Positions 60,613-64,000 of a stretch of 64,000 bases of DNA are shown one piece after another. A model generated the notes under the pieces. It was not told where the DNA came from. It saw nothing but the letters and a program-made list of their open reading frames with translations, and searched no databases. The number at the start of each line of letters is the position of its first letter. Position 1 is the first letter of the stretch. The DNA comes from Dactylorhiza incarnata (lineage: Eukaryota > Streptophyta > Magnoliopsida > Asparagales > Orchidaceae): positions 3,472,001 through 3,536,000 of the forward strand of contig JAWHQI010000064.1 in NCBI GenBank assembly GCA_033032865.1, written 5' to 3'. The position numbers were made by a program, and so were the translations under genes.

Positions 60613-61872
60613 TGTTGGATCGTGCGACGCCCTTAGAGGGGGGGGGGGGGTGAATAAGGGTGTGTTTAAAATGTAATTTTTACTTAATAATTTTTTAAAC
60701 AGATTTTACTTTTCTAAAAAAATACTTGTAAACAATTTCAAACCAATGTAATTTTTGTATTAAACCAAACACAAATTTCTAAGTTAAAGATTAAGCAACC
60801 AAATTTGCAATTAATGAAAGAAGCATAATTATATTAATCATGAAATTTACATACAATAAAATGATCTTAACAATGCTTAAGATCAATGCACAAATATGAT
60901 AATATAAATTTCAATAATTTTGATTTTATCAATACTTCTCCCAATGATCGGAAGGCTATCACTTGTCTCTCCCTAGATCAAGCCCAAGCCTACCCTCTAG
61001 ATCTTCCCAAGATCTAGACGTAGCACACAAGGCCACGATTTCCTACCAAGCCACGCAAGGACTTGGACGCTCCGCACAAGGAAGCGATTTTCCCCTAAGC
61101 CGTGCAAGGACTTAGACGTCGCACGCAAGACGACGATTTCTACAACGATTACAAAGTGAAAAGTAAATGTGAATGAAATACAAAATGAAAAGAACAACTC
61201 CCTAGAAATTCAGATCTCTGAAAGGAAGGTTGAAGCCTCGAGATGATCGTTGATGTAGAAGTGCGTCCGATCTCGTCTTCAATCTCAATCATTCTTTGCA
61301 CAAATGGGAGTTGATGGTGTTCTTGAGCTTTCTGGTTCGTATGCACTCTGGAAGAAAGCCCTGGAAATCTCAAGAAGTGAATTCCACGAAGTTTTGAACT
61401 CTTTTAAGAAAAAGAGTTGTCGTCATCCGATAGCTACTGTCGCCGGAATCCGATATCTCCAGAAGCTGCCACGTGTCCCACTAAAACGAAGTTTCTGCGT
61501 GAAGTTGAGGTCGTGGTTGAGACGTGGGCTGTCGGATATCCGATAGCACTGTCGGATATCCGTTAGCTAAGGTAACTGCTGCACGTCCTGGCGTTATTGG
61601 AAGATCGTGGGCTGTCAGAAATCCGTTAGCGATATCGGAAATCCGACAGCTCTTAACCGTTGAGCAGAGATCGGAGAAACGCGCTGTCGAAAATCCGATA
61701 GGGCTGTCGGAAATCCGATAGCTCCAAAATTTGGAAAATTGATATTTTGCTCCAATTGAAAACATGTTATTCTTGCACCTGTTATCTGCACACCATTAAT
61801 CAAAAATAGAATCAAAGACATTCGGGATTTGTTATTCTCAAACCGGACGAGTGCGGAACGCATGCTCCAACA
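60613..61872 (-). repeat. LTR (3' in element sense) of a minus-strand copia-type element inserted in copia 3
   Basis: Plus-strand ends TGTTGGATCGTGCG and GCATGCTCCAACA give TG...CA. A polypurine tract in minus sense (plus strand ATCTCCCCCTTTTGAT) directly follows at 61873, as expected for the 3' LTR of a minus-strand element. Begins with a G-run (60638-60648). Carries six imperfect GCTGTCGGATATCCGATAGC motifs between 61530 and 61725. The other LTR and the second target copy lie outside the window. Confidence 0.72.
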
Positions 61873-62125
61873 ATCTCCCCCTTTTGATAATAACAAATCC
61901 TTATAAAAAGAAATCGAATAAATCCTATTGAGATAGTGAAAAGTACATTGTGTGTGTACAAGTGTGAGCTTAAGATCTCCCCCTTAATATGATCTCCCCC
62001 TTAATATTAGCTCCTTCTAAAAATATTCTCCCCCTACATATAAACTCCCCCTACATGTATGCTTACTTAATTAATTTAGTATTTTAAGTGATTTAATTGA
62101 TTTTTTATTATCTTCTCCCCCTTTG
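61873..62125 (-). other. Array of polypurine-tract-like motifs
   Basis: CTCCCCC occurs at about 61875, 61977, 61993, 62029, 62046 and 62114 on the plus strand, which is GGGGGAG in element sense. The copy touching the LTR is the natural primer of plus-strand DNA synthesis; the others are extra copies, known from some plant copia lineages. Confidence 0.6.
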
Positions 62126-63210
62126 ATATTAGCAAAAAGATGTTAATAGAGACGAGGAAAGAGGATTATAGAGATCTTTTAGAAAATAAGAAAGAATATA
62201 GGGAGAGTCAGAGTATACTGGCGGAAGCTTTGTAAGTGATAGAATATTGAGATAAGTAATCATAGAGATGAGGCTAAGCATTCTAGTAATGTGTTATAAT
62301 GTATAGAAGCAAATATACTTAATCATGATGAGATTCAATTTCAATTATCAGAGAGAGACACAGGAGGATATAGAATATTGAATCGTTTCGGTCCAATTCT
62401 CATAAGAAGAAAATTTATAAATATCAATGAAGTGTAGTAGTGATACTTTGAGAAAGAATACATTTGAATATATTTAAAATATACATGACCATGGAATTGG
62501 TAAACATAACATAAATATACATAAAGCCCATACTTTTGAACCAGAAACTTTGCAAATATACATAAAAGGACCATTTTGTTTTTGCAAGACACTTTACAAT
62601 TCTTTCCAAGGTGCTTAACCTCACAATGCTCATTAAGACTTATCAGGAGGCTAAGTAGTGCTTGGTGGAGGATCCTTTTCAAAAAAAATTTATGTCTTTC
62701 AACATTTTTGGCAAAATGAATGTTTTGCATTTGAATTTTCCTCCTTTTTTTTGTTTTGAGGATTCATAGATGTGAAGGATCTCCGAATTCACTTGCATGC
62801 CATAAATGGTAAAATTTAAATAAGTGCAAAGTATCAAAGGTGAAGGTGACATTTATGAAATGTATTTTGTTATATTCGAGCAATCATGATGTATGTATAA
62901 AATAAATTTCATTAACATGTATTACCAAAGTAAGTGTTTGTGATTGCTCATTGTCATAGATAAAAGATTTCTTATACTTAGAGGCATGCGAAAATAATTT
63001 GTAATTACTATATGAAGGTGTCATCACAATGATAAGTTAAGATTGAACAGCATAATCATGTGGTAAGCTATTGTTTTGAATAATAACACAAGAAGAATCC
63101 TTTATGCAAGATACAAAAAAAAATCTCATATGAACATTTATAGAATCAGGTATTGAACAAACTAGTGTAAAACAGAATTTTAATTAAGTATTATTTGTTT
63201 TTTTTTTGAA
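62126..63210. other. AT-rich interior of the inserted element, no coding motif
   Basis: Lies between the polypurine array and the opposite-strand transcription unit. A 129-codon minus-strand frame (62341-62730) has biased Tyr/Phe/Ile content and no likeness to gag, pol or other families. Confidence 0.5.
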
Positions 63211-63216
63211 GCTGTC

Positions 63217-63253
63217 GGATTTCCGATAGGTAGCTGTCGCCATCCGACAGCTC
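63217..63253. repeat. Palindromic GTCGGATTTCCGAT motif upstream of the opposite-strand ORF
   Basis: GCTGTCGGATTTCCGATAGG and a neighbouring GCTGTCGCCATCCGACAGC, the same inverted motif as in the LTR at 61530-61725. It recurs at 63811-63855 inside the predicted intron. Confidence 0.7.
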
Positions 63254-63810
63254 AGAAAGGATAAAAAGACGCATTTCGTCTTTTGACCGACACTTTACTT
63301 CATTTTTAGGAGAGTTTTCGAGATCTAGAGCTCCAGGTGCCGTAAAACTTCAGATCTAAGGTGAGATATGTGGTGTTTTCAAGTTTTGGTTAAAATTTCT
63401 CCACTAGTTTTGTTAGTTTCATATTCCTCTAGATTTTCATGGAGTTTTGTGAAGATAAAATGTAGAAGTTGTAGTAGATCTAGACATTTTAGATCTTGGG
63501 TTGTATAAGAGATGTTAGATCTTGTGTTTTTTTAAGAAAAGTAGAAATTTTTGTTGTGTTTTTTTTAAACATGATTTTCCTTTCTTTCGTGTTGTTTTTG
63601 TGTAGATCTAGAAGTTTATAGTTATCAGATTTAGGAAAAAAATGATGACCAAAAAAATTTGAAGTGTTATAGGAAGAAGATGATGAATAGTGTATTTTGA
63701 GTTTTCAAAAATAATATAAATGTTGAAGAAAATTTTTTTTTGTGAGAAAACTGTGTGGATTTGTGATAGGAATAATTTTTGTGAAAAAATTAGTCGGATC
63801 CATAATTTGC

Positions 63811-63855
63811 AGCTATCGGATATCCGATAGGGGGTATCGGAAATCCGACAGTGCT
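63811..63855. repeat. Palindromic motif pair TATCGGATATCCGATAG
   Basis: GCTATCGGATATCCGATAGG followed by GTATCGGAAATCCGACAG. Third cluster of the element-specific palindrome. Confidence 0.7.
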
Positions 63856-63895
63856 AGTGATTTTTTTTTAAATTTTCTTTACTTCTTATGCAGAT

Positions 63896-64000
63896 ATGTC
63901 TTCCAGTTGGAGATCGAGAAGGGGTGAGTCGGGAGACGCTTATTCTTCTTATCAAAGTTTCCCGGGCATAGAAAAGGCCCAAATTGGAGTTTCAAAGGTT
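63896..64000 (+). CDS. Opposite-strand ORF of the inserted retroelement, 5' part, with predicted 5'-UTR intron
   Basis: ATG at 63896 opens MSSSWRSRRGESGDAYSSYQ, SFPGIEKAQIGVSKV and stays open to the window edge (35 codons). A strong acceptor (T-rich tract, TTATGCAG) precedes it by two bases, and a good donor AAG|GTGAGA lies at 63361, so 63361-63893 reads as an intron in the leader. The ORF runs against the direction of the host element and sits between pol and the 3' LTR. Antisense ORFs in this place are known from some plant LTR retrotransposons. The family is not recognised from 35 residues. Confidence 0.45.
   Translation, partial: MSSSWRSRRGESGDAYSSYQSFPGIEKAQIGVSKV

Overview
This is nuclear DNA of a flowering plant. 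The evidence is two conserved multi-exon plant genes with GT-AG introns, tRNA-derived SINEs, MITEs, a PIF/Harbinger and a Mutator-like element, and nested Ty1/copia and Ty3/gypsy LTR retrotransposons with plant-type tRNA-iMet primer sites. The species or order cannot be fixed from the sequence. There is no bacterial gene, operon, CRISPR array or viral genome.

Layout. (1) 495-6791, + strand: the last six exons of the gene for the 54-kDa subunit of the signal recognition particle (SRP54). Its N-terminal third lies left of the window. The last intron (3.75 kb) holds a Russian-doll insertion: an outer inverted repeat, a Mutator-like element inside it, and a 1.16-kb palindromic block of six alternating tRNA-SINE-like units inside that. 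(2) 6792-12306: intergenic, with a nearly 1-kb foldback element and then the promoter of the next gene. (3) 12307-45954, + strand: one pseudo-response-regulator (PRR) circadian-clock gene of the PRR3/PRR7 type. Its 8 coding exons give 638 codons spread over 33.6 kb because introns 2, 6 and 7 (5.5, 10.3 and 14.7 kb) are filled with retrotransposons. All exon phases close. The CCT domain is split by the 14.7-kb intron. An exact Evening Element sits next to the TATA box about 200 bp before the ATG. (4) 45955-64000: gene-free, repeat-rich DNA. It holds paired MITEs, a very small LTR retrotransposon (TRIM, 472 bp), a PIF/Harbinger element whose two ORFs are fused by deletion, an LTR-like AT-rich stretch, a decayed copia element with a hairpin minisatellite in its LTR, and the 3' part of a second, minus-strand copia-type element inserted into the first. 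The second element carries an opposite-strand ORF with its own predicted 5'-UTR intron; this ORF runs off the window.

Functionally only SRP54 (co-translational targeting to the ER) and the PRR gene (clock repressor) look like working host genes. Retroelement genes carry stops, frameshifts or large deletions. The most interesting content is how the clock gene keeps a complete coding frame across about 30 kb of nested transposons, and several unusual repeat architectures.
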